Source of the DNA: Seison nebaliae
Taxonomy: Eukaryota; Rotifera; Pararotatoria; Seisonacea; Seisonidae
Assembly: GCA_023231475.1 (NCBI GenBank)
Contig: JALJEE010002282.1
Location: forward strand, 1 to 64,000
DNA length: 64,000 nucleotides
Direction of reading: 5' to 3'
This document shows positions 19,050 through 30,300 of the stretch, piece after piece (position 1 is the first letter of the stretch; every line of letters begins with the position of its first letter). The notes below the pieces were generated by a model, which made no database searches, had not been told where the DNA came from, and saw nothing but the letters and a program-made list of their open reading frames with translations. Position numbers and translations under genes: made by a program.

Positions 19050-19437
19050 AGAAGAGAAAGTTTAAAAACGAGATAAGTTTTTCAGTCATAAAATTTTCAT
19101 CGAACAATTTAAATTAAATTCTAAACTAAATTTCAAAGTAAAAAATGTTAAAATGTTACGTGGGAAGGAAGAAATGATATTAGAAAAGTCGGAGAAAAAT
19201 AGAAATGTTGAATTATTTCTGAATATGTTTTCGTAAAGTTGAAATATTTCTGAATATGTTTTGGTAAAGTTGAAATATTTCTCAATATGTTTTCGGGAAG
19301 TTGAAATGTTTCTCAATATGTTTCTGAGCGTTGAAATTTTTGTGAATTTTCTTTTTTAAAGTTGGGAAATGAAGCCAGATGAAGTTCAATATAAGTTGTC
19401 CTTTTCCAAGCAGTTAGCTCTAACTAAATTTTGGTGA
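19050..19437. other. Spacer containing a 31-bp tandem repeat
   Basis: Gap between the hydrolase stop and the CHID1 ATG. Its centre is the 31-bp repeat listed next. Apparent reading frames here are produced by that repeat, not by a gene. Confidence 0.6.
19207..19340. repeat. 31-bp tandem repeat, four copies plus a partial
   Basis: Units begin with GTTGAA at 19207, 19238, 19269, 19300 and 19330 (period 31, 31, 31, 30). They share the core GTTGAAATATTTCTSAATATG with few changes, the last copies being more diverged. Confidence 0.85.
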
Positions 19438-20793
19438 ATGAGAAAAATGAAAATTTTTGTCTTTCTCATATTTATTTGTCTCTTCATTCCTCAAACACAT
19501 TCAACATTGAAACCGAAAGATAAAAAGAAACATGTAAATAAGAAAGACGAACGGGAAGTTGATGAAGAAATAAAAGGAACTTCAACTTCCCAAACTTTAC
19601 AACAATTGCCATTATTTGAAGAGTATAAAAGTATTGCGAAGGGAAATAATATTTTTACGAAAGATCTCGTTCATCGACAAGTGAAAGTGAATGAAATTCT
19701 CGACAATTACCAAATTGTTGAAGTGGATTCAGATTCTTCAATTTCAAAAAATCCAGTTTATGTTCTCAATAAGGAATACGGACATCAATCGTTCGCTTAT
19801 ATTACACCATGGAATAGGAAGGGATATGATTTGGTTGAGAGATATCCACAAAAGTTCTCCATCATATCTCCCACTTGGTTCCAATTGAAACGACATGGAA
19901 AAGGTAAATATTCGGTGGATGGGGAACACGATATCGATAAATCGTGGTTGAATAAAATCAGGAAATTGAAAGGGAAATTTGATAAGAAATTAAAAATTAC
20001 TCCACGACTAGTTATCGGAGATAATGATTGGTCGAAAGATGATTATACAGCCATCTTATCTACATCGATAGCGTCGGAATCGGAATTAAACGGTTTTGGA
20101 AAAAGGATTTTGGATTTAATAAAAAAATATAAATTTGATGGAATTGTTTTGGAGATGTGGAATCAATTAGGTGGGAAAAAGAATCGACTTGCTATTAATC
20201 ATATTCTCTCACATTGTTATGATACGTTGAAGGAATTTGATGATGAACAAACGATCACAATTGTCGTTCCTCCAGTCACTGAAAATTTTTTCGATTCTGA
20301 TGACGTTTATTTGTTGGGTGATCATTGTGATTATATCAATGTGATGTTATATGATTATTCGACTAGTTCGTCCACTCCTGGTCCTAACGCTCCTTATGAT
20401 TTCGTCAATATAAATCTCCATTTAATGGTAACGCCTAACAGGAATTTATGGACGAAATTAGATAGTGAAAATCGATTGAAAGAAGAAGTTTTGAAAATTA
20501 GATCGAAAATTCTCGTTGGACTCAATTTTTATGGATATCTTGCGAAAGGGAATCAGGCAAAACCGGTTTTGGGTCACGATCTCATTCAATTGTTAGAGAA
20601 GAAACTTATTAAGAAAATCGAATGGTTATCTGGTGAAAGAGAACATCGATTTTCTCTTCATGATTTCGTCATTCATTATCCGACGTTACTCTCAATTCAA
20701 GAACGAATACGATTAATGGGCGAATTGAAATTGGGAGGATTGGCAATTTGGGAATTGGGACAAGGACTTAATTACTTTTTAGATTTATTGTAA
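19438..20793 (+). CDS. CHID1: Chitinase domain-containing protein 1
   Basis: Intronless, 451 aa (human 393 aa). CHID1 (SI-CLP) is a GH18-fold secretory or lysosomal lectin that binds stabilin-1 in mammals. A signal peptide MRKMKIFVFLIFICLFIPQTHS is followed by a Lys-rich pro-region. Family motifs are AYITPWNRKGYDL, ISPTWFQLKRHGKGK, GEHDIDKSWL, KYKFDGIVLEMWNQL, YDYSTSSSTPGPNAPYDF, KILVGLNFYGYLA, HYPTLLSIQERI and the C-terminal GLAIWELGQGLNYFLDLL. As in human CHID1, the GH18 catalytic DxxDxDxE is degenerate (FDGIVLEMW), so hydrolysis is not expected. The extra length is mainly in the N-terminal Lys/Glu-rich segment. Confidence 0.95.
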   Translation: MRKMKIFVFLIFICLFIPQTHSTLKPKDKKKHVNKKDEREVDEEIKGTSTSQTLQQLPLFEEYKSIAKGNNIFTKDLVHRQVKVNEILDNYQIVEVDSDSSISKNPVYVLNKEYGHQSFAYITPWNRKGYDLVERYPQKFSIISPTWFQLKRHGKGKYSVDGEHDIDKSWLNKIRKLKGKFDKKLKITPRLVIGDNDWSKDDYTAILSTSIASESELNGFGKRILDLIKKYKFDGIVLEMWNQLGGKKNRLAINHILSHCYDTLKEFDDEQTITIVVPPVTENFFDSDDVYLLGDHCDYINVMLYDYSTSSSTPGPNAPYDFVNINLHLMVTPNRNLWTKLDSENRLKEEVLKIRSKILVGLNFYGYLAKGNQAKPVLGHDLIQLLEKKLIKKIEWLSGEREHRFSLHDFVIHYPTLLSIQERIRLMGELKLGGLAIWELGQGLNYFLDLL

Positions 20794-21344
20794 TTGTTGT
20801 TTATTTAATATTAAAGTTAAGTGTTAAGGTTAATCCATCTTTCAGTTATAATTATAATTCATTATTATTTTTCTGTGATAATTTTAATGAATAAAATTTC
20901 GTTAAATTATTACTGAAAATTATTTTATTGTTACGCAAAAAGAATGTTTTGTTCTTTTAATTGGGAAGAAGAAAGATCAATTTCCTTTGCAATTCTCTAA
21001 ACATTCTTTTTTAACGTGAAAAAAAATTATTATTCAAACAATTAATGAATGTTGAAAATGATAGAAAGCAGAAAGGAAATTGAATAATAATTGTCTACGA
21101 CTACTCCTTCAATTCTGTTCAGTAGAGAATAAGAAAGAAAATCATCTTTCGCCACATCGTCAAACTGAAAGAAGCAAGTTGGGGTTCTTATAAGAAAAGT
21201 AATGGGATTTGAGTGAAAAATTTTAAATGAAAAGAAGTTCTCCATTTTACAAATTTGACTTCTTTCCGAAATCTCGATTAATATCGACTTTCCTTCCGTT
21301 TGATTAATTTCGATTTAATCTAAAAAAAAAATGATTTTAAAATT
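20794..21344. other. 3' spacer between CHID1 and the intermediate-filament gene
   Basis: Convergent 3' flanks, A/T-rich, no gene. The AATAAAAT-type strings near 20890 are plausible CHID1 polyadenylation signals. Confidence 0.5.
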
Positions 21345-24300
21345 TCAATTTGAACAACAATTCTTAACATTTCCATGACGATCCGTTAACATCGTATCTT
21401 CACTAGAACCTTGACTCCAGGTGTTGAGATCTTCGTTCACTAAGTCACCAGCTTCAGGATTATGTGGACCAGCACCTCGAGCGAAAATCTTTAAAAATTT
21501 AAGATGAAGATAGAGTGATGATAATGAGAGAAATGAACATTGATCGATCCGTTTGGAGGAAGAATAATATCATCAGTAAATTCGTAAATCATTTCCGGTT
21601 TGGAATCGACGAGACGTCGCAATTTATATGCGAGAAGATGTGAATCCTAAAAAGTAATTTTATTCGATTTCTCCTAAAATCTATTTACCATTATTGTGCT
21701 GGTATTGGTGATGGTAATCCATCGACCGTTCTCATCGATATCTTCTATTCGCAATGGATCATTTCCTTCGTGTGTGAATGTATATCCGTTAGCTGTTTTC
21801 CTTTCCACTTTTTTATGTTTAAAGATTGTCAGAATGAAAAATTTGAATTTTATGGAAAGAAATACCTGTGGATGATGGTGGATCATCGCGGAATCGTGGT
21901 AAATCATCGACCATACTATGAGAAGATTCTTTTTCATCTTCTCGAATATCATTAAAACGTTTAGAATGACCTGTACAAGGGAAAAGAGTAGAATTTGGAA
22001 CGAATCGAACAAGTTCCCGACGATTTTATGACGATTATTATCACAATAAATTTCGATTGATCGGACAAGAAAAAAAGCGAAATTTTCACTTCACCACAAC
22101 AAAGATGATTTAGAACGACAACAATTTTTTTCTTATCTTCTCTTTTTCTATTTAATGAAGAAATGAATGAAATGTGAAATAAACGGTTTCGTTACAGTAA
22201 AATGAATATTATATGTATATTGGTGTCTGTTTCATTCAGAGAAAGAATATTTAAATGAAATAAAAATAAGAAGTTAACGAATATTGAAGGAAATCATATT
22301 TCAGTTCAGAATTAGATTAATGAAGAGAGAAAAGTGAAATGAATTAATTTTTTTTTTGAGAACATCAATTTTTCTATCAATCAGGGAAAGAATGATTAGA
22401 AAGATCTCATCCCAAAAAGAAAAAAGTGAATAACTCTATTCTATATATGGAAACGAAGTGGCTTAAGTGAAGTTGAAAGAAATATTTGATTTCTCTCACA
22501 AAACTTCTTTCTGTTCTGTTCTGCAAACGAAGAGGAATTGTGAACTGAAATATGGGGAGGAAAGAAGATGATAATACATTGAAGATGAAGCGGTTTTAAA
22601 AAGTTCCACGAACATGCATCGTATGGTTCAGATGATGGTTCGTTTTTGTATGTAGTCAAGGAGTGAAATGTCGAGAAAATGAGAGAGAGAGTGAGAATTG
22701 AAATGATCGAAGATCCATATTCTCGACGAAATCGGACATCGATATCGCACTAATATCGATGATTTCAAATATGATTTCATTTGAATTGGATGATGATAAT
22801 GTTGATGATAATGATGGAAAATTTGAATTCTTCAATTTTTTTTTTAAATTTGGTGAAAAGCGGTTAGTGCACCCGGACCGATGTAAACTGTAAGGAGAAG
22901 AGAAAAAGAGAAGTTTTCTTAATTTTTTTAAAAATTTTCGATTTTTTGTATGAGAGAAATGAAAGTGTTTTTAGTCTCCCACGATCTATTCTTTCGTCAT
23001 AATAATTAGTATCGTTTACCTGTTGGAGAAAGAAAGAGAACGAATAGAGATAGAGATTCTTTTGTCCACAAAATCATAAATTTGGTTTTACGACAAATCT
23101 AAATTAAAAAATATTTTCTAAAAAATAACATTCCAATTTGAAGTGCAGGAGAATAATAATTCATCATTTCCACAATTGCCGATATGAAAAAAAAAGGTTG
23201 CTGGAGCATAAGAGATGGCAAACACACGAACAAACGGTTTTGGGGAGAGAGGAAGAAAAATGAAATAACATCAAATGAAAATTGAGAGAAAGATATTTGA
23301 GAATGACGTCGAAATGATTTATTAAGCGTTTTTTTTTCCATTTTTAGAGTGACGGCAATTCGTTAGATGATTTTCGATTAATATTGACGATAATTAGCTG
23401 TAAAAAGAAGAGAGAGATTATTTGAAGCGAAAAAGAAAAAATTTTTTTTTCTAAATTAAATTTCATTTAAAAATTTCTTAAAACAAGATTATAATCAAAT
23501 TATTTGGAGGGGGAGAAGGAGGAGGAGGAAAGAGGAGGAGGAAAGAGGAGGAGAAGATGATTTTCTGTATTGCTGATTCGGTGGAGGAGAGAAATGAATA
23601 TCTGAGAATAACAATTATTCCAAATCTAATCTACATATTCACATCCGATGGAACGGATGAAAAATGGTGTGGATTTACTGGTTTGTGGATTGTGCAAAGA
23701 AAATAATTCTCTATATATAATTTTCTTTGAAACTGAAGACGTTTGTTATTTTGGTTTGTAATGGAAAAAGGTGAATAATAAGACTATCCAATAATATTCA
23801 ATAAAAGTGAAATATGTTGAGAGAAGAGAAATTATTTTCAAAACTTTTCTTTTGTGTCACTTGAGGATAACGAATGAAAGATCCACACACGACACACACA
23901 CACAAACAAGGCGTATGATTACACAATTAGATAAAATTCATTCCAATCAGAAAAATTAGAAAAGAAGAAAAATCATAGCCATTAAGTGGCTGTGGTGTGT
24001 GGTGAGGAGAAGTGATGGAACAAATCAGCAATACACAACAAATATTGAAGAAAGCGAGAGCAAATAATAAGAAATATAATAAAAATATTATAGCAAATGA
24101 AAAATGAAGATAAATTAATATGGTTCTTTATAACGCACCGTGATGTTCTCGGGTTATTGTTGTTCGTTTCATATACTCCGAACCACCACCTCCACCACTC
24201 GTATTCGTGTAGTATGTGGATGAGGCAGCGCCACCGCCACCACCACCAGCAGTTATTGCTGCTGCACTAGCTTGTCTAGCACGATCCTCTAAACCTTCAA

Positions 24301-27300
24301 CAATTTGACGTAATCCATCTCTGGAAGGAATTTATAAAATTTTTAGCTTAATGAATGGAAAATATATTAAAAATAAATGAACTTCGTTTGATCACCTTCC
24401 AATAATCGTCGATATGTTGTAATTTCTTGTTCCAATGTCGTTTTCATATTAATGAGATCGTCATAATTTTTCATCAAATCAGCTAATTGTCGTTTGAGAT
24501 CTTCGAGCTCAACTTCCTTCTCAGTAATCATTGTTCCTCCTTCACGTTTCTCGTTCTCAATCAATTCTTCTAATTCATGCATTCTTGCTTCCAATTCGGC
24601 ATTCTGTCAACAATGAAATTAATAGAAATTTTAAATTAAATAAAATTTAAAATCGGAAAAACGGAAATTAAATAACCTTCGTTTTCAGACTGGAAAGATC
24701 ACGACGATAATCGTTCACTTGGACACGGAGTTTCTTCACTTCTTCACGTTGGATTGGATTATCTGGTGGCATTCTTGGTGCCAATAATTCTTGAGTCTTT
24801 AAAAGAAAAGAAAATTTCGATTAATTCATCAAAAGAGAGAAAAGGAAAATAATGGAGCGGAAAAATTCACAAATGTTCTGGGTCACTCTCTAAAGTCTCT
24901 CGTACGATTCACAACACAGAAACGTTAACGGAATTTTTAAGAGGATTATAAAAAATTAGCAATCGAATTAGGAGAATTCCCGACGATGAATGAAAGCGTC
25001 ACTTTCTTCCAAGTACACCATTACACATCAGCACCATAAATATTGGACGGTTTTTACAATTATTGGAGATGGAAAGTATCAACTTACTTGTTGTAACTGA
25101 AGAGATTATAATAGTGTGGAAAGGGGAGAGGAGATAGATGATGGTTTTCAGTGAATAAAAATGGAATAGAAGTTTTTTTTTTTTCGGAGAAACAAATAGA
25201 AAAAGCAGAAAAAATATTCTTCGTCTATTCCACATTCATAATAGATAATCTCAAATGATTTTGTGCATTAAATTCAAATTATAGAAAGAATGGAAGTGAA
25301 GAAAAAAAATTTTCTTTTTTCACAGATCAATTCAATTTCGATATTAACCTTCATTCGATAATATGATTCCATTTCAGCACGTTGTTGCAAATTGGCTTGT
25401 TCATATTCATCTCGAATATCTTTAATGGCGTTCGCTAATTCATGTTTGAAATATTGAGATGAATCGATTCCAGTATCTCTAGCGGAAAGTGCTCTCAATT
25501 CATTTAATTCCTTTAAAAAAATTTCAAATTTTAAAATTTTAAAAATTTTTCAATGAAATTTTTTTTAACTTGTTCATGAATTTGTTTAATAAAACTCAAT
25601 TCCTCTTCTAATGTTTGTCGCTCATTCTCTAATTGTACTCGAGCTAATGTCTCATTATCTAATTCAGATCCGAGTCGTTGTAATTCAGATAATAATCTCT
25701 GAGTTTCCGCTTTGTATCGTTTGATTTCCTCATCAACATCAGCCAATCGACGACGTAACAAATTAATTTCAGCTTCATTCTTAGCGATCTGTTGCTCCAA
25801 CTGATAGATACGATCCTTATCAGCATCTCGTCCAGCTAATGCTTCCTCATATCTTCTCTTGAATTGAGCGGTCTCTTCTTCAGCTCGTTTGGCCCGCAAT
25901 TCAGCGTTGGCTCGTTCCTTCGCTGTGTCGTCAACTAATTGACGAGCTTCTTTCAATTCAGTTTCGAATATCTCGTGAATTTTCGAAGTTTCATTTCCCC
26001 ATTTTCCTCTGAAAAATCGATTAGAGATAAATTAAATTTTTGTTATATTTCAATTCGTTTAAAAGTTCGACAAGAAATGGAGTAAAGAAGAAATCATTGA
26101 AATTAAGCAATGTGTGTGTGCTGACAGCAATTTGGATGTAGGAAGCAAAATGGACAAACTGAATCAACTCAAATAAAATATTGTTGTTCCCGAAAAAGAC
26201 AATTTTCTTATTGTTTTGGGAAAAAATGAATTTGAATGAAATGGTTCACTAAAGAAAAAATAAACGGAAACTCGAGGGAGTTTAGCGTGACATCGTGACT
26301 TGTCAACATGAAAGAAAGAAAGACAATCACATATTGCACACGCATTAGTAGCCAAAAAGAATGTTGGTATTATTTTTTTCAAAATAAAAATTCACCAAAA
26401 ATAGGAAATTATTTGACTGAGAAAGAGAGGAAGGAAGACTTACTGAGCATGTCTGCGTCAGATGAAAGATACCGTTCAATGTTCCCCAAATGAAAGATTT
26501 CCAAATGATGAAGATGAAGAAAGAATATTTGAAGAATTAAGATGATAAATCGATGATATTAATAATAATTTAAATGATAAATAATAGATAATCGATAGAT
26601 TCCTCCCCGTAAGCTTAAATCAGAATTGGAAGCGATTCCATTTCCAAAAAGTTGTACCTGTCATTCAGCGAACGACTACCAAAGTTTTCGATGTTTTCAT
26701 TGAATTATACAAATAAATAATAACATTATTATTAATATTCAAATACATTAACAATTCGACTAATAACAATAATTTCTTCTAATTTTCACAGTTTTTTCTC
26801 GATTTTTTTTTAAAAAAAATTCTCAAACTATTTTTTTCTTCCAAACAATTCTCACAATACTTTTTTCTTCCAAACAATTCTCACAATACTTTTTTCTTCC
26901 AAAAAAATTTCAAAATATTCTTTTCTTAAAAAAATTTCAAAATATTTTTTTTTTAAAAAAATTTCAAAATATTTTTTTTTTAAAAAAATTTCAAAATATT
27001 TTTTTTTCAAAAAAATTTCAAAATATTTTTTTTTCAAAAAAATTCCAAAATATTTTTTTTTCAAAAAAATTCCAAAATATTTTTCTTTTAAAAAATTTTC
27101 AAAATACTTTTTTCTAAAACATTTCTTAAATTACTTGTGAGATAAATTTTCTAAATTTCTTTTCTCGGACAATCAAAATGATTTTTTTTACTGACGGTAA
27201 TTCCAAGAAACTTTCTTTTTCAGTCGATTAATATTGATTATTTGAAAATGTTATAAGCAGAAGTTGGTTGAAGGATTATGGGTAGAATATTAATAAATGT

Positions 27301-30300
27301 TGACGATAGTAATTCTTAATTCGAGTACGAGATTCGTATGACGATTATTTAAACGATGGAAGCAAAAGTTGAGGGATGTAAAAGAATATTAACTTCAATG
27401 CTTCCAATTCCAATTGGAGTTTCTTGTTTTGTGCTTCCAAAAATCGAACACGTTCAATATACGATGCAAATCGATCATTCAATTGGGACAATTCTCGCTT
27501 TTCTCGATCACGACCTTCTCTGAAAAAAAATTAAAAACGAAAATTAATTTGTGTGTTTAAAATTTTTCTTTAAATAAAATTTTTTTTTTTTCATAATATT
27601 CAATTCATCCTCTAAATATTTCTCTCATTTGTTGTTGTTGTTGTTGTTGAGAACGAGTGTTGGGGAATGAAATAACTTAATTTTAATAGTTTCTTGAAAA
27701 TGTGCAACGGGATGTCCGGTAGAATAGAAGGCACTGCCAGTAGTAGAGTGGGGAGCGTATCTACTGGATTGCATAGCATAATTTCTGTTGACTCTACTCA
27801 TGTTCGAGTAGGGACTAATGGTATCGGATCGTCGTTTGATTGAACTAGCATATATATGCTTTGTTGCATCAGGAAGACGGATTGCTGCCATATTAAATAG
27901 ACGTCAAATATTCTCTTCCTTTTTTATCAATTTAGAAAGTGAAATGGATAAATTGTGTGAGAGACAATTGATGAATTGGAAGAATTGTGTGTTCCCAATG
28001 GAAATTGTCTCTAGTTTTTTTCGAAGGAAAAATTGACGAATGACGCTGATCCTTCCACAACTCTAATTCACCACAAAAATTTTTCGTCTATTAAACAAAT
28101 CTCTATACACGTTATCTACAAGAAAATCCTAATAAGAATTTGATGGAATGGAATGGAGGAAATGAAAATGAAAATGGTTTTTATCGAACTAATTATGGAA
28201 ATAATGATGATGGTGATGATGATGATGATAAGATATGGAAGAATGAAAATCAGATGAAATGTATTCTTCCGAATGGAAGATGATAATTGCAATTAACCAT
28301 ACGAGATATGAGATAATGATTATTATCTCTAGTACGTTCATGTCGAATCAAGGACGAGAGATAAATAAGAACATTTACATTCGACAAGAAGTGTGTTGTG
28401 AAAATAATCGATAGGAATGAGTCGAATATTTCATCATTATCGATTGTCATTCATAGAAACGCACATAAACGCATTCCCCATTTCTAATGAATGGGAGAGA
28501 AATGTGAATGAGAAGGAACAAAGGAAGAATTTAAATGTAAATACTATTTCATTCGAAATATTGAAGAACGATTATATTGTGGAGAATTGAACTGCTCTCC
28601 TGGTGAATTTTCGGGTAGAGAATATTTTAGGTAGATGAATATCTACCTAAAAGAATACCTCGTCCATATTTTCCATAACTAGACAATATCTATCACTTCC
28701 TTTCACATACTTTCGGAGAACAGTTCAAATAATTCTCATTTACCAATTATAATTGTAATGAAGAAGAGGAATAATGAATAACTGATGGAGAATAACAGTT
28801 TGATCGATAACGAATCGTTTCCATTCAAATTATCGTCATAATCACCATCAGTTCGGATAAACATTAGAAGAAAGGATAAATCAACAAATAAATTATATAA
28901 TTTCCACATTATTTCATCGAGAAAGTTTATCTTAAATGGAATTCTTTCTCAAAACCAATTTCCTTCTCCTCCACCCCGCCCTCTCCCACCATCATCATCA
29001 TCAATCGATATTGTACGAGAAATTTACTCTCTCCTCTTCAATCGATTGAAGTTGTTGTTCGCTCGATCTTTTGCTTCCTTTCCCATTAAATGATTCTCCT
29101 TCGAAAACTCATAACGAAAAGTGTCAATTAGAGAGCGTAGCGGAAGTGGTAAGATACCGTTTGATAATGATGATGGAATGGTACGAATGAGGATGGAATC
29201 AGGGAAGAATTGTTATTATGAAAAATGTACGTGACAATTTGCATCTGCATTCCATCATATTGAACTAGTGACAAAATTGAATAATTGTATAAGTGCTGAA
29301 ATAATATCTCTTGGAATTACTGGTGAATGTGTTGCACATGAACCTCCTTCTCATGGAGAGATATCTCTTCGAAAGAATATTTCAAATAAGATGGTAGAAA
29401 TTCGAGACATTTGTTCAATGATGGAAAGGTTACATGCTTCTCGAATTAAATTCATGCTCAATGAAATATGCAAAAAATGAACATATCAAATTCGAGTGGA
29501 ACTTTCTCGATTTGAAATTCTTGTCGGAAATTGAATAATTGACTTTGGTGACGGTGATTGTGATGGTGGTAGTGGAAATGGTTCGACGTTGAGGAAGGAA
29601 GAATGAAGAAGGAAATTTGTAGTAACGTACATATGAAGAAGAAGAAGAAGAAGGGGGAAACATATAGAGAAATGAAGAATAACGTGAAAGTGTCAAGGTG
29701 AGAAGGAATTATTGAAAATTTGTATAATTTTCATTTTTTTTTCTTTTATGAGATTTCTCCTCTTCTATTTAGTTTTATCGATGGAATTAGACGATTAATA
29801 AACCGAATTAATTCACTTTTGAGAGACAAATCATCAATTGAATGTCATTCTTCTCAGTTTGATTCACACACACAATATTATGTCATCGGATGACAATAAC
29901 AACATTTAGACAGAAAACGAGCTGAAATATATTTAATATATTTAATTTTTATTTTACTACTGGAATTGGTTGGGAGAATCAGTTGTTTCAAATGATCTTT
30001 CTTCTAATATAATCGAGAATTAGCAAGTCTATTCACTCGTTCTCCCAATGACATGATCATGAATGGAGACGGAATGGTGATGACGACAATGTATCATCCA
30101 CATTCATTATTCCAATTTATTGATGATCATTGTATTATCTATCTTATTCTTCGTCATTCCATTCATCCTCTCATTGACGTCGAGAAAGTGAAAGGAAACA
30201 TTCGTTATTTCTCCTTCTTCTCTCACCATCATCATGGTAATATGACATGGTTGTTGGGGAGGATGATGAAATAATAAGAAATAATATGAAATAATATGAA

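Noticed and set aside
26852-27064. 70-aa minus-strand frame of repeated 9-residue units
   Set aside because: Generated by the 27-bp A/T minisatellite inside an IF intron; only Lys, Phe, Tyr, Glu, Ile and Leu codons forced by A/T runs.
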